60,029 nucleotides of DNA from Methylobacterium jeotgali (GTDB lineage Bacteria > Pseudomonadota > Alphaproteobacteria > Rhizobiales > Beijerinckiaceae). Under the pieces are notes generated by a model. That model ran no database searches. It was not told the DNA's origin and worked only from the letters and a program-made list of their open reading frames with translations. The stretch spans positions 1-60,029 of the forward strand of contig NZ_BPQR01000041.1 of the NCBI RefSeq assembly GCF_022179345.1, written 5' to 3'. A program made the translations under genes and the position numbers. Shown here one piece after another: positions 1 through 7,708 of the stretch (position 1 is the first letter of the stretch; each line of letters opens with the position of its first letter).

Positions 1-161
1 TCGGCGAGAAAGGGTCTTGTCGGTCCGCCCTTTCCGGAAAGCCGCGCCGGCGGATTTCGGGGAAGGGCGGGGGCCGCCGTGCCGGCGGCCCCCGCCCTTC
101 CCCGAAATCCGCCGGCGCGGCTTTCCGGAAAGGGCGGACCGACAAGACCCTTTCTCGCCGA
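1..161. repeat. Perfect 79-bp inverted repeat with 3-nt loop at the left edge of the window
   Basis: Bases 1-79 are the exact reverse complement of 83-161, with loop 80-82. I checked every block of both arms and found no mismatch. The palindrome starts at the first base of the window, so it may continue outside. Its right arm lies just upstream of ctaB, where the coxA-ctaB intergenic region would be expected. A natural perfect 79-bp palindrome of this GC content would be hard to maintain. Together with the hairpin at the other end it most likely marks a fold-back assembly end rather than a biological element. Confidence 0.95.
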
Positions 162-222
162 AGTGCCTGGAACTGTTCCGGTTCGGCTCTGCCACGGAGC
201 CGGCGTTCCCGCAGCAGCAGTG

Positions 223-1179
223 ATGTCGATGACGAGCGTAACGAACACCCTCCCGAGCGGCGACGCCCGCATCCCGGCGGCCAGCGTCGGCGGCGACGTG
301 CCGGACTACTTCGCGCTCCTGAAGCCGCGGGTGATGGCGCTCGTCATCTTCACCGCGCTCGTCGGCATGGTCGTCTCCCACGGGCATGTGCAGCCGATCG
401 TCGGCTTCATCTCGCTCCTGATGATCGCCATCGGCGCTGGCGCCTCCGGCTGCCTGAACATGTGGTGGGACGCCGACATCGACGCGGTGATGACCCGCAC
501 CGCCAAGCGGCCGATCCCGGACGGGCGCATCCGTCCGGACGAGGCGCTCGCCTTCGGCCTCGTGCTGTCGGTCGGCTCGGTGCTGGTGCTCGGGCTCGCC
601 GCGAACTGGCTCGCCGCGGGCCTGCTCGCCTTCACGATCGTCTTCTACGCCGTGATCTACTCGATGTGGCTGAAGCGCACGACCGCGCAGAACATCGTCA
701 TCGGCGGCGCCGCCGGGGCCCTCCCCCCGGTGATCGGCCAGGCCGTCGTCACCGGCTCGGTCGGGATCGAGTCGCTCGTTCTGTTCGCGATCATCTTCAT
801 CTGGACGCCGCCGCATTTCTGGGCGCTGGCGCTGGTCAAGGCCGGCGAGTACGCGCGGGCCGGCATCCCGATGATGCCGAATACCGCCGGGCCGGAGTCG
901 ACCCGCCGCCAGATCGTCGCCTACACGCTGCTCCTCGCTCCCCTCGGCCTCGCCCCCGTGGCGCTGGGCTTCGGCGGCCTGATCTACGCGGTCGTCGCCC
1001 TTCTCGGCGGCCTCGCGATGGTGGCGTTCAGCATCCAGGTGCTGCGCCATCGCGAGGGCGAGGCCGAGAAGCGCGCCGCCATGGGCATGTTCGGCTTCTC
1101 GATCCTGTACCTGTTCGCGCTCTTCTCCGCGCTGCTGGCCGAGCAGAGCTTCGGCCTGTTCCGGGCGGTGATCGCGTGA
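223..1179 (+). CDS. ctaB: Heme O synthase (protoheme IX farnesyltransferase)
   Basis: This inner-membrane UbiA-superfamily enzyme adds a farnesyl group to heme B to make heme O, the precursor of heme A for aa3 oxidase. The 318-aa product has the expected length and many hydrophobic helices. The prenyl-diphosphate motif N79-x3-D83-x3-D87 is followed by TRTAKRPI, and a PHFWALA segment lies in a later loop. The frame stays open further upstream, but that extension runs into the palindrome and is Arg/Pro-rich, so I start at ATG 223 (ATG 229 is also possible; neither has a good Shine-Dalgarno). Its stop overlaps the next start (GTGA), so it begins a cox assembly operon. coxA and coxB are presumably left of the window. 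Confidence 0.93.
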   Translation: MSMTSVTNTLPSGDARIPAASVGGDVPDYFALLKPRVMALVIFTALVGMVVSHGHVQPIVGFISLLMIAIGAGASGCLNMWWDADIDAVMTRTAKRPIPDGRIRPDEALAFGLVLSVGSVLVLGLAANWLAAGLLAFTIVFYAVIYSMWLKRTTAQNIVIGGAAGALPPVIGQAVVTGSVGIESLVLFAIIFIWTPPHFWALALVKAGEYARAGIPMMPNTAGPESTRRQIVAYTLLLAPLGLAPVALGFGGLIYAVVALLGGLAMVAFSIQVLRHREGEAEKRAAMGMFGFSILYLFALFSALLAEQSFGLFRAVIA

Positions 1180-1379
1180 ACGGCGCCCCCGACAGGGCGC
1201 GGATCGAGGGCGGAGAGCGGCCCGAGCCGCCGCGCTATCCGGCCCTCACGCCGGACGAGGAGCGCCGCCGCCGCAAGCGGTCGATTGCCATTGCGCTGGC
1301 GCTTGGCGCGATGGTGGTGCTGTTCTTCGTGCTGACCATCGCCAAGCTCGGACCTCAGGTCCTCAACCGGCCGCTCTGA
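1176..1379 (+). CDS. CoxF-like small cytochrome oxidase assembly membrane protein
   Basis: This 67-aa protein starts at a GTG that overlaps the ctaB stop by four bases. Residues 1-38 are charged ([14 protein letters not shown]). They are followed by one transmembrane helix of about 20 residues ([20 protein letters not shown]) and a short tail. The size, topology and position between ctaB and ctaG match the small CoxF proteins of alphaproteobacteria, which accompany oxidase assembly genes and have no firmly assigned reaction. The call rests on context and topology more than on a motif. Translational coupling to ctaB is seen directly. Confidence 0.75.
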   Translation: MNGAPDRARIEGGERPEPPRYPALTPDEERRRRKRSIAIALALGAMVVLFFVLTIAKLGPQVLNRPL

Positions 1380-1391
1380 GGGAGGACCGGC

Positions 1392-1994
1392 ATGGCCAAC
1401 CCCTTCGGAAACGCGACCGGGCGCACCGCCCTCGCCTGCGCGGCTGTCGTCGTGGGCATGACCGGCCTCGCCTTCGCGTCGGTGCCCCTCTACGACGCCT
1501 TCTGCAAGGCGACCGGCTTCGGCGGCACGCCGCGCCAGGGGCCTGCGCCGAGCGCCGCCGTGGCGCGCTCGGGCGATTCCCTCGTCGTTCGCTTCGACAC
1601 CAACGTTGCCTCGAGCCTGCCCTGGAGCTTCCGGGCCGAGACCCCGAAGGTCGAGGCGTGGCTCGGCGAGACGACCACGGTCTTCTTCCGCGTGCGCAAC
1701 GACGGCCCCGTGCCAGCGACCGGCGTGGCGACCTTCAACGTGCAGCCCGAGCTGATGGGCGGCTACTTCGTGAAGGTGCAGTGCTTCTGCTTCAACGAGC
1801 AGACCCTGCAGCCCGGCGAGACCATGGACTTCCCCGTGGTGTTCTACGTGGAGCCGGCGATGCGCGAGGATTCGAACACCGGCCATCTCAGCGAGATGGT
1901 GCTGTCCTACACCTACTTCGCTGCCAAGAACGGCGTGCCGGCGCAGGCTGCGGTCGCAGGCACGGGTGCCGCGAAGCGGGAGACGCGTTTCTGA
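1392..1994 (+). CDS. ctaG: Cytochrome c oxidase assembly protein Cox11/CtaG (Cu(B) insertion)
   Basis: CtaG is a copper chaperone anchored in the inner membrane that delivers copper to the CuB centre of oxidase subunit I. The 200-aa product has one N-terminal membrane helix (about residues 12-32), then Cys38 in SVPLYDAFCKATG, a periplasmic beta domain, and the copper-binding CFCF motif at residues 131-134. ATG 1392 has GGGAGG a few bases upstream and lies 12 bp after the CoxF-like stop. Length and motifs are complete. A 131-bp spacer then separates it from coxC. Confidence 0.96.
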   Translation: MANPFGNATGRTALACAAVVVGMTGLAFASVPLYDAFCKATGFGGTPRQGPAPSAAVARSGDSLVVRFDTNVASSLPWSFRAETPKVEAWLGETTTVFFRVRNDGPVPATGVATFNVQPELMGGYFVKVQCFCFNEQTLQPGETMDFPVVFYVEPAMREDSNTGHLSEMVLSYTYFAAKNGVPAQAAVAGTGAAKRETRF

Positions 1995-2125
1995 CGCGCG
2001 GCAAGCGTGACAATAGACGCGGGCGGACATAAGGACTTTCGGGACGGGCCCTCGCGGGCCGTGTCCCCGGGATCGAAACGATAACAGCCGAGCCGCGAAG
2101 GCCGGGGGCGAGGAGAGACGGGACG

Positions 2126-2983
2126 ATGGCCGAGGCGCACGCCAAGAACCACGATTTTCACATCCTGAGCCCGAGCCCGTGGCCGCTGATCGGCGCCATG
2201 TCCGGCTTCCTGATGGCCTTCGGCGCCGTGTTCTGGATGAAGAGCCTCCAAGTCGGCACCCTGAGCCCCGGCCCCTACATCTTCGGCGCCGGCGTTATCG
2301 GCGTGCTCTTCACGATGCTGTCCTGGTGGAAGGACGTCGTCCACGAGGCCAACAGCGGCGACCACACCCGCGTCGTCCAACTCCATCACCGCTACGGCAT
2401 GATGATGTTCATCGCCTCCGAGGTGATGTTCTTCGTCGCCTGGTTCTGGGCCTTCTTCGAGGCGGCGCTCTACACCGCCGACCCGATCCAGCCGACCCGC
2501 GTGGAGTTCACCGGCGGCGTCTGGCCGCCGAAGGGGATCGAGGCCTTCGACCCCTGGCACCTGCCGCTTCTCAACACGCTGATCCTGCTGACCTCGGGCA
2601 CCACGATCACCTGGGCGCACCACGCCCTGCTGAAGGGCGACCGCAAGGGCCTCAAGTACGGTCTCTGGCTGACGATCCTGCTCGGCGTGATCTTCAGCGC
2701 CTGCCAGGCCTACGAGTACGCCCACGCCCATTTCGGCTTCTCGGGCAGCATCTACTCGTCCACCTTCTTCATGGCGACGGGCTTCCACGGCGCGCACGTC
2801 ATCATCGGCACCATCTTCCTCGCGGTGTGCCTGTACCGGGTCTATCTCGGCCAGTTCACGCCCCGGCAGCATCTCGGCTTCGAGTTCGCCGCCTGGTACT
2901 GGCACTTCGTCGACGTGGTGTGGCTGTTCCTGTTCGCCGCGATCTACGTCTGGGGCTCGGGCATCGGCCACGCCGCCCACTGA
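2126..2983 (+). CDS. ctaE: Cytochrome c oxidase subunit III
   Basis: This is subunit III of the aa3-type heme-copper oxidase, a seven-helix inner-membrane protein that stabilises proton uptake by subunit I. The 285-aa product begins with a short soluble segment containing [12 protein letters not shown] and has seven hydrophobic stretches. Typical subunit III blocks are [20 protein letters not shown] and the C-terminal [22 protein letters not shown] lies about 9 bases before ATG 2126. Its placement after ctaB-coxF-ctaG is the standard alphaproteobacterial order. A strong terminator (3016-3042) follows, so transcription of this block probably ends here. Confidence 0.97.
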   Translation: MAEAHAKNHDFHILSPSPWPLIGAMSGFLMAFGAVFWMKSLQVGTLSPGPYIFGAGVIGVLFTMLSWWKDVVHEANSGDHTRVVQLHHRYGMMMFIASEVMFFVAWFWAFFEAALYTADPIQPTRVEFTGGVWPPKGIEAFDPWHLPLLNTLILLTSGTTITWAHHALLKGDRKGLKYGLWLTILLGVIFSACQAYEYAHAHFGFSGSIYSSTFFMATGFHGAHVIIGTIFLAVCLYRVYLGQFTPRQHLGFEFAAWYWHFVDVVWLFLFAAIYVWGSGIGHAAH

Positions 2984-3015
2984 GGGCAGCGATCCGACGC
3001 ATGGCGGCTGTGCGG

Positions 3016-3042
3016 AAAGGGCGGCCTCGGGCCGCCCTTTTT
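3016..3042 (+). terminator. Rho-independent terminator after cytochrome oxidase subunit III
   Basis: A perfect 11-bp stem (3016-3026 with 3030-3040, AAAGGGCGGCC / GGCCGCCCTTT) closes a 3-nt TCG loop and runs into TTTTT. It lies 32 bp after the ctaE stop and before the DUF983 gene, where a rho-independent terminator is expected. Confidence 0.9.
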
Positions 3043-3111
3043 CGTGAGAAACGGTCCCATATCAGGCGCAGGGCGCCGCCTTCCGGCGGCGAGGCGCCAG
3101 GAGCGATCCCG

Positions 3112-3483
3112 ATGACACCTCCCGAGATGCGGCCGGCCCCGATCCCGACCGGTCTGAGCGGCCGCTGCCCCCGCTGCGGCGAAGGGCACCTGTTCAAGGG
3201 ATTCCTCGCCCTGCGGCCGTCCTGCGAGGCTTGCGGGCTCGACTATGCGGGCTTCGATTCCGCGGACGGCCCGGCCTTCTTCGTGATGTCGATCGTCGGC
3301 CTCGTCGTGGTCGGCCTCGCCCTCTGGCTGGAGATCGCCTACGAGCCGCCGATGTGGGTGCACGCCCTCGTCGCGGGCACCCTCTCCATCGGCCTCAGCC
3401 TGCTGCTGGTGCGGCCGCTGAAGGGGATGCTGATCGCGCTTCAATACGCCAACAAGGCCGAGCAGGGGCGCTTCCAGCGGTGA
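3112..3483 (+). CDS. DUF983 membrane protein with zinc-ribbon-like N-terminus
   Basis: This 123-aa protein has two CxxC pairs (CPRCGEG near residue 20 and CEACGLDY near residue 42) and then two hydrophobic helices (about residues 57-78 and 85-103). This is the DUF983 pattern. DUF983 genes very often sit between oxidase subunit III and surf1 in alphaproteobacteria, as here, and are presumed to help oxidase assembly; the exact role is unknown. ATG 3112 follows the terminator by about 70 bp, so a separate promoter may lie in 3043-3111. The stop overlaps the GTG of surf1. Confidence 0.88.
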   Translation: MTPPEMRPAPIPTGLSGRCPRCGEGHLFKGFLALRPSCEACGLDYAGFDSADGPAFFVMSIVGLVVVGLALWLEIAYEPPMWVHALVAGTLSIGLSLLLVRPLKGMLIALQYANKAEQGRFQR

Positions 3484-4241
3484 GCCCCGAGCCGGCCGCC
3501 CGACGCGGGGCGTTCCGCACGCTCGCCGCACCGGGGATCGCGACGCTCGTATGCCTCGCGATCCTGCTCGGGCTCGGCACCTGGCAGCTCACCCGCAAGG
3601 GCGAGAAGGAAGCGCTGATCGCCCGCATCGTCGAGCGCTCCCGCGCCGCGCCCGAGGCGCCGCCGGCACCGGCGGAGTGGCAGCCCGCGCGGGACGAGTT
3701 CCGTCACGTCGCCGTCGCCGGCCGGTTCGACAACGGCGCCGAGACGCTCGTGCACGGGCTCGCGCCCGGCACCGTGCCGGGGCGCGCCCGGCAGGGCTTC
3801 TACGTGATCACGCCCTTCAAGCGCGACGACGGCAGCGTCGTGCTGGTCAATCGCGGCTTCGTGCCGACCGAGCTCAAGCGCCGGGAGGACCGGGCGGACG
3901 GGCTGGTCGAGGGCGAGACGACGGTCACGGGCCTCCTGCGGGCGAGCGAGACGCGGGGCGCGTTCGTGCCTGAATCCGATCCCGTCAAGGGCGAGTGGTT
4001 CACCCGCGACGTGCCGGCGATCGCCGCGGCGCGCGGGCTCGGAGCGGTCGCCCCGTATCTCATCGAGGCGGACGCCGCGAAGGCGCCGGGCGTTCCGGCG
4101 ACCGCCTGGCCCCAGGGCGGACAGTTGCGCGTCGACCTTCCCAACAACCACATGCAGTACGCCTTCACCTGGTTCGGCATCGCCGCCTGCCTGATCGGCG
4201 TCTTCGCCGTCTTCGCCTGGGGCCGGCTGCGGGCGCGGTAG
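3480..4241 (+). CDS. SURF1-family cytochrome oxidase biogenesis protein
   Basis: SURF1 proteins assist heme A insertion into oxidase subunit I. The 253-aa product has the SURF1 topology of one helix near each end (about residues 17-34 and 225-245) with a periplasmic domain between. The motifs LGLGTWQLTRKGEKEALI near the N-terminus, VLVNRGFVP in the middle, and NNHMQYAFTWFG before the last helix are diagnostic. The start is GTG 3480, which overlaps the DUF983 stop as GTGA and indicates translational coupling. Confidence 0.94.
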   Translation: MSPEPAARRGAFRTLAAPGIATLVCLAILLGLGTWQLTRKGEKEALIARIVERSRAAPEAPPAPAEWQPARDEFRHVAVAGRFDNGAETLVHGLAPGTVPGRARQGFYVITPFKRDDGSVVLVNRGFVPTELKRREDRADGLVEGETTVTGLLRASETRGAFVPESDPVKGEWFTRDVPAIAAARGLGAVAPYLIEADAAKAPGVPATAWPQGGQLRVDLPNNHMQYAFTWFGIAACLIGVFAVFAWGRLRAR

Positions 4242-4301
4242 CGCAGGCGCTTGCCGGAGGCGCGAGCCCATCTACTTCCCGGATGTCCGCGGAGACGTCC
4301 G

Positions 4302-4730
4302 ATGCGCGCTAAGCCCCGAGCCGTCCTGACGGCACTCCTTCTCTCCGGCATGGCGTCGAAGGCGCTCGCCCTCGACGAGGCGGACCGCATGGCCGCCCGC
4401 GCCGCCATCACCCGGCAGGTCGAGGCCTTCGGGCGGGACGATGCCGGCGCGGCCTACGCGCAGGCGGCACCGGGCATCCAGGCGCTGTTCCCGACGCCCG
4501 AGGTGTTCCTCGGCATGGTCCGCACCCAGTACCGGGCCGTCTACCGTCACCGCAGCTTCGCTTTCGCCGACACGCGCGAGACGGGCGGCGACGCCCTGCG
4601 CCAGGGCGCGCGGATCCAGGACGAGGACGGGATCGACTGGGAGGCGGAGTACGGCGTGGAGCGCCAGGCGGACGGCACGTGGCGCATCACCGGCTGCCGC
4701 CTGACCCGCGCGGCGGGCACCAATACCTGA
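4302..4730 (+). CDS. Secreted DUF4864-like protein
   Basis: This 142-aa protein has an N-terminal signal peptide (hydrophobic ALLLSGMASKALA, cleavage after ALA near residue 24) and a small alpha/beta domain. It contains ITRQVEAFGRDDAGAAYAQAAPGIQALFPTP (given here in part) and a C-terminal DGTWRITGCRL strand. This resembles DUF4864, a cystatin/NTF2-like periplasmic family of unknown function that often neighbours surf1 and thrC in this order of bacteria. GGAGA lies 6-10 bases before ATG 4302. No catalytic residues are apparent. Function unknown. Confidence 0.75.
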   Translation: MRAKPRAVLTALLLSGMASKALALDEADRMAARAAITRQVEAFGRDDAGAAYAQAAPGIQALFPTPEVFLGMVRTQYRAVYRHRSFAFADTRETGGDALRQGARIQDEDGIDWEAEYGVERQADGTWRITGCRLTRAAGTNT

Positions 4731-4802
4731 CCGCCCGGCCGGTCCGGCGCTTCGACACCGCCGCCGCCTTCGTGTAGACGGGGCGCCTTGCCGGAGGCCC
4801 CC

Positions 4803-6215
4803 TTGCTCCACGTCTCGACCCGCGGCGACGCCGCGCCGCTCTGCTTTTCCGACGCCCTCCTCGCCGGTCTCGCCCGTGACGGCGGCCTCTACGTGCCCGA
4901 GAGCTGGCCGCGCCTGTCGCGGGAGGAGATCGCCGGGCTCGCCGGCCTGCGCTACGCGGACGCCGCCAAGCGGGTGCTGCGTCCGCTGATCGACGGCGAG
5001 ATCGCCGATGCGGATCTCGACGCGATGATCGAGGCCGCCTACGCGACCTTCCGGCACAGCGCGATCTGCCCGCTGACGCAGCTCGACGACAACCTCTTCC
5101 TTCTGGAGCTCTTCCACGGCCCGACGCTCGCCTTCAAGGACGTGGCGATGCAGCTCCTCGGGCGGCTGATGGACCACGTGCTGCGCGCCCGCGGCGCCCG
5201 CGCGACCATCGTCGGCGCGACCTCCGGCGATACCGGCAGCGCCGCTGTCGAGGCCTTCCGCGGCCTCGATCAGGTCGACGTGTTCGTCCTCTACCCGCAC
5301 GGCCGCGTGTCGGACGTCCAGCGCCGGCAGATGACGAGCGTCGGCGCCGACAACGTCCACGCGCTCGCCGTCCACGGCACCTTCGACGACTGCCAGGACA
5401 TCGTGAAGGCGATGTTCCAGCACGCGGACTTCGCCGACGCGGTGCGGCTGTCGGGCGTCAACTCGATCAACTGGGCGCGGGTCGCGGCGCAGGCGGTCTA
5501 CTACTTCACCAGCGCGGTGGCGCTGGGCGCACCCCATCGCGAGGTGTCCTTCGCGGTGCCGACCGGCAACTTCGGTGACATCCTCGCCGGCTGGGTCGCC
5601 AAGCGCATGGGCCTGCCGATCGGCCGCCTGATGATCGGCACCAACGCCAACGACATCCTGGCGCGCACCCTGGAGCACGGCGCCTACGAGCTGCGCGGCG
5701 TCCAGCCGACCACCTCGCCCTCCATGGACATCCAGATCTCCTCGAACTTCGAGCGTCTTCTGTTCGAAGCTCTGGACCGGGACGCGACGCAGCTCGGGCG
5801 CCTGATGGCGGGTCTGAAGCAGTCGGGCGGCTTCACCGTGCCACCGGACGTGCTCGAGAGGGTCCGCTCCGAGTTCGACGCCGCTTCCGTGCCCGAGCCG
5901 GAGGTGATGGACGAGATCGGCAAGACCCACGCCGCCACCGGCGTGGTGCTCGACCCCCACAGCGCCATCGCCGTGCGGGCCGGCCGGCGCCTGCTGGCGA
6001 AGGACCCGGCGACGCCGGTCGTGGCGCTGGCCACCGCGCACCCGGCCAAGTTCCCCGACGCGGTGGAGCGGGCGACGAGCGGCGTGCGCCCTGCCCTGCC
6101 CCCGCACCTCGCCGACCTGATGGACCGGCCGGAGCGCGTCACCGAGGTCGCCAACGATCAGGCGGCCGTCGAGGCGCTGATCCGCGAGCGCGCCCGCATC
6201 ACGCGGGGCGCCTGA
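4803..6215 (+). CDS. thrC: Threonine synthase
   Basis: A PLP-dependent fold-type II enzyme that converts O-phosphohomoserine to threonine. The 470-aa product starts with the typical LHVSTRG. It carries the PLP lysine K112 in GPTLAFKDVAMQ, the phosphate-binding GATSGDTGSAA, and the SINWARVAAQ and FAVPTGNFGD blocks. I choose TTG 4803 because GGAGG (4793-4797) lies 5 bases upstream and family members start at this point. TTG 4788 would add five residues. The gene is followed after 2 bp by the M16 peptidase gene. Confidence 0.95.
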   Translation: MLHVSTRGDAAPLCFSDALLAGLARDGGLYVPESWPRLSREEIAGLAGLRYADAAKRVLRPLIDGEIADADLDAMIEAAYATFRHSAICPLTQLDDNLFLLELFHGPTLAFKDVAMQLLGRLMDHVLRARGARATIVGATSGDTGSAAVEAFRGLDQVDVFVLYPHGRVSDVQRRQMTSVGADNVHALAVHGTFDDCQDIVKAMFQHADFADAVRLSGVNSINWARVAAQAVYYFTSAVALGAPHREVSFAVPTGNFGDILAGWVAKRMGLPIGRLMIGTNANDILARTLEHGAYELRGVQPTTSPSMDIQISSNFERLLFEALDRDATQLGRLMAGLKQSGGFTVPPDVLERVRSEFDAASVPEPEVMDEIGKTHAATGVVLDPHSAIAVRAGRRLLAKDPATPVVALATAHPAKFPDAVERATSGVRPALPPHLADLMDRPERVTEVANDQAAVEALIRERARITRGA

Positions 6216-6217
6216 GC

Positions 6218-7513
6218 ATGAACCACCACTTCTCGACGCATGGCGCCTCGCCGGGCCTGCGCATCAGCCGACTCGACAACGGCCTGACGGTGGCGACGGA
6301 GGCGATGCCGGGCATCGCCACGGCCACCCTCGGCGTCTGGGTCGGGGCCGGCTCCCGGCACGAGCGGCCGGAGGAGCATGGGCTCAGCCACCTCATCGAG
6401 CACATGGCCTTCAAGGGCACGGCGACGCGCTCCGCCCGCCGCATCGCCGAGGACATCGAGAACGTCGGCGGCGAGATCAACGCCGCCACCAGCACCGAGG
6501 GCACCAGCTACACCGCCCGCGTCCTCGGCGAGGATGTCGGCGTCGCCCTCGACGTGATCGGCGACATCCTCACCAACTCGGTGTTCGAGGAGGGCGAGCT
6601 CGCCCGCGAGAAGGGCGTGATCCTGCAGGAATACGCCGCCGTCGAGGACACCCCCGACGACGTGGTCTACGACGCCTTCGCGGAGGCCGCCTTCCCCGAT
6701 CAGCCGATCGGCAGGCCGATCCTCGGGCGGCCCGAGACGATCCGCAGCTTCGACCGCGCGGCGATCGAGGGCTATCTCGCCCGCGAGTACACGCCCGACC
6801 GCATGGTGCTCGCCGCCGCCGGCGCCGTCGACCACGACGCGATCGTCGAGGCGGCCGGCCGCCATCTCGGCGCGCGCCCGGCCTCGTCGGACGCGACGAC
6901 CGTTCCGGGCGTCTACCGGGGCGGCGAGCGGCGCATGAAGCGGCGGCTCGAGCAGGCGAACCTCGTGCTCGGCCTGCCCGGCGTCTCTTTCCGCGACGAG
7001 ACCTACTACGCCCTGCACATCTTCTCGCAGGTGCTCGGCGGCGGCCTCACCTCCCGGCTCTGGCAGGACGTGCGCGAGACCCGCGGCCTCGCCTACGAGA
7101 TCCAGGCCTTCCACTGGCCCTTCTCGGATTGCGGCCTGTTCGGCATCGGCGCCGGCACGGCGGGCGAGGACATCCCGCAGCTGATCGACGTGACGCTCGC
7201 CGCGCTGCGCCGGGCGACGCGGGACGTCGAGGAGGTCGAGATCGCCCGCGCCCGCGCCCAGCTCAAGCTGTCGCTGCTCTCCGCCCTCGAGGCGCCCGGC
7301 GGACGCATCGAGCGCAACGCCCGGCAGCTTCTCGCCTGGGGCCGGGTGATCCCGACCGAGGAGGTCGTCGCCAAGGTCGACGCCGTCACCGTCGAGGACG
7401 TGCGCGCCGCCGGCGCCGCGCTGCTCGACGGCGCACCGACGCTCGCCGCCATCGGACCGATCGCCAAGCTGCCCACCCTCGGACATGTGACAGACGGCCT
7501 TCGCGCCGCCTGA
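6218..7513 (+). CDS. M16-family zinc peptidase (processing-peptidase-like)
   Basis: This 431-aa protein has the inverted zinc motif HxxEH at residues 58-62 (HLIEHMAFKGT) and the downstream ligand region with GVILQEYAAVEDTPDD. A second half-domain contains the GGGLTSRLWQDVRETRGLAY glycine-rich block. These features are those of the mitochondrial processing peptidase-like M16B enzymes. Bacterial members degrade peptides or trim presequence-like substrates. The start at ATG 6218, two bases after thrC, makes a thrC-M16 operon, a pairing common in Rhizobiales. Substrate cannot be told from sequence. Confidence 0.93.
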   Translation: MNHHFSTHGASPGLRISRLDNGLTVATEAMPGIATATLGVWVGAGSRHERPEEHGLSHLIEHMAFKGTATRSARRIAEDIENVGGEINAATSTEGTSYTARVLGEDVGVALDVIGDILTNSVFEEGELAREKGVILQEYAAVEDTPDDVVYDAFAEAAFPDQPIGRPILGRPETIRSFDRAAIEGYLAREYTPDRMVLAAAGAVDHDAIVEAAGRHLGARPASSDATTVPGVYRGGERRMKRRLEQANLVLGLPGVSFRDETYYALHIFSQVLGGGLTSRLWQDVRETRGLAYEIQAFHWPFSDCGLFGIGAGTAGEDIPQLIDVTLAALRRATRDVEEVEIARARAQLKLSLLSALEAPGGRIERNARQLLAWGRVIPTEEVVAKVDAVTVEDVRAAGAALLDGAPTLAAIGPIAKLPTLGHVTDGLRAA

Positions 7514-7708
7514 CACGCTCTGCGTGCGCGACCGGAGCATGTTTTGGCCGCAAACCCGCGCGATCCGGGGCCCGGCCTCGCACGAAGAAGACGTGGGCCG
7601 CGCCGTCGGGACGGCTCGCGCACCTTGCCCGCGCGAGACCCCGCTTCTACGACTGCGCGTAACCTGAGCCGTATTCGCTGACGCTGGCCCGGCCGGAATC
7701 CTCGCTTG

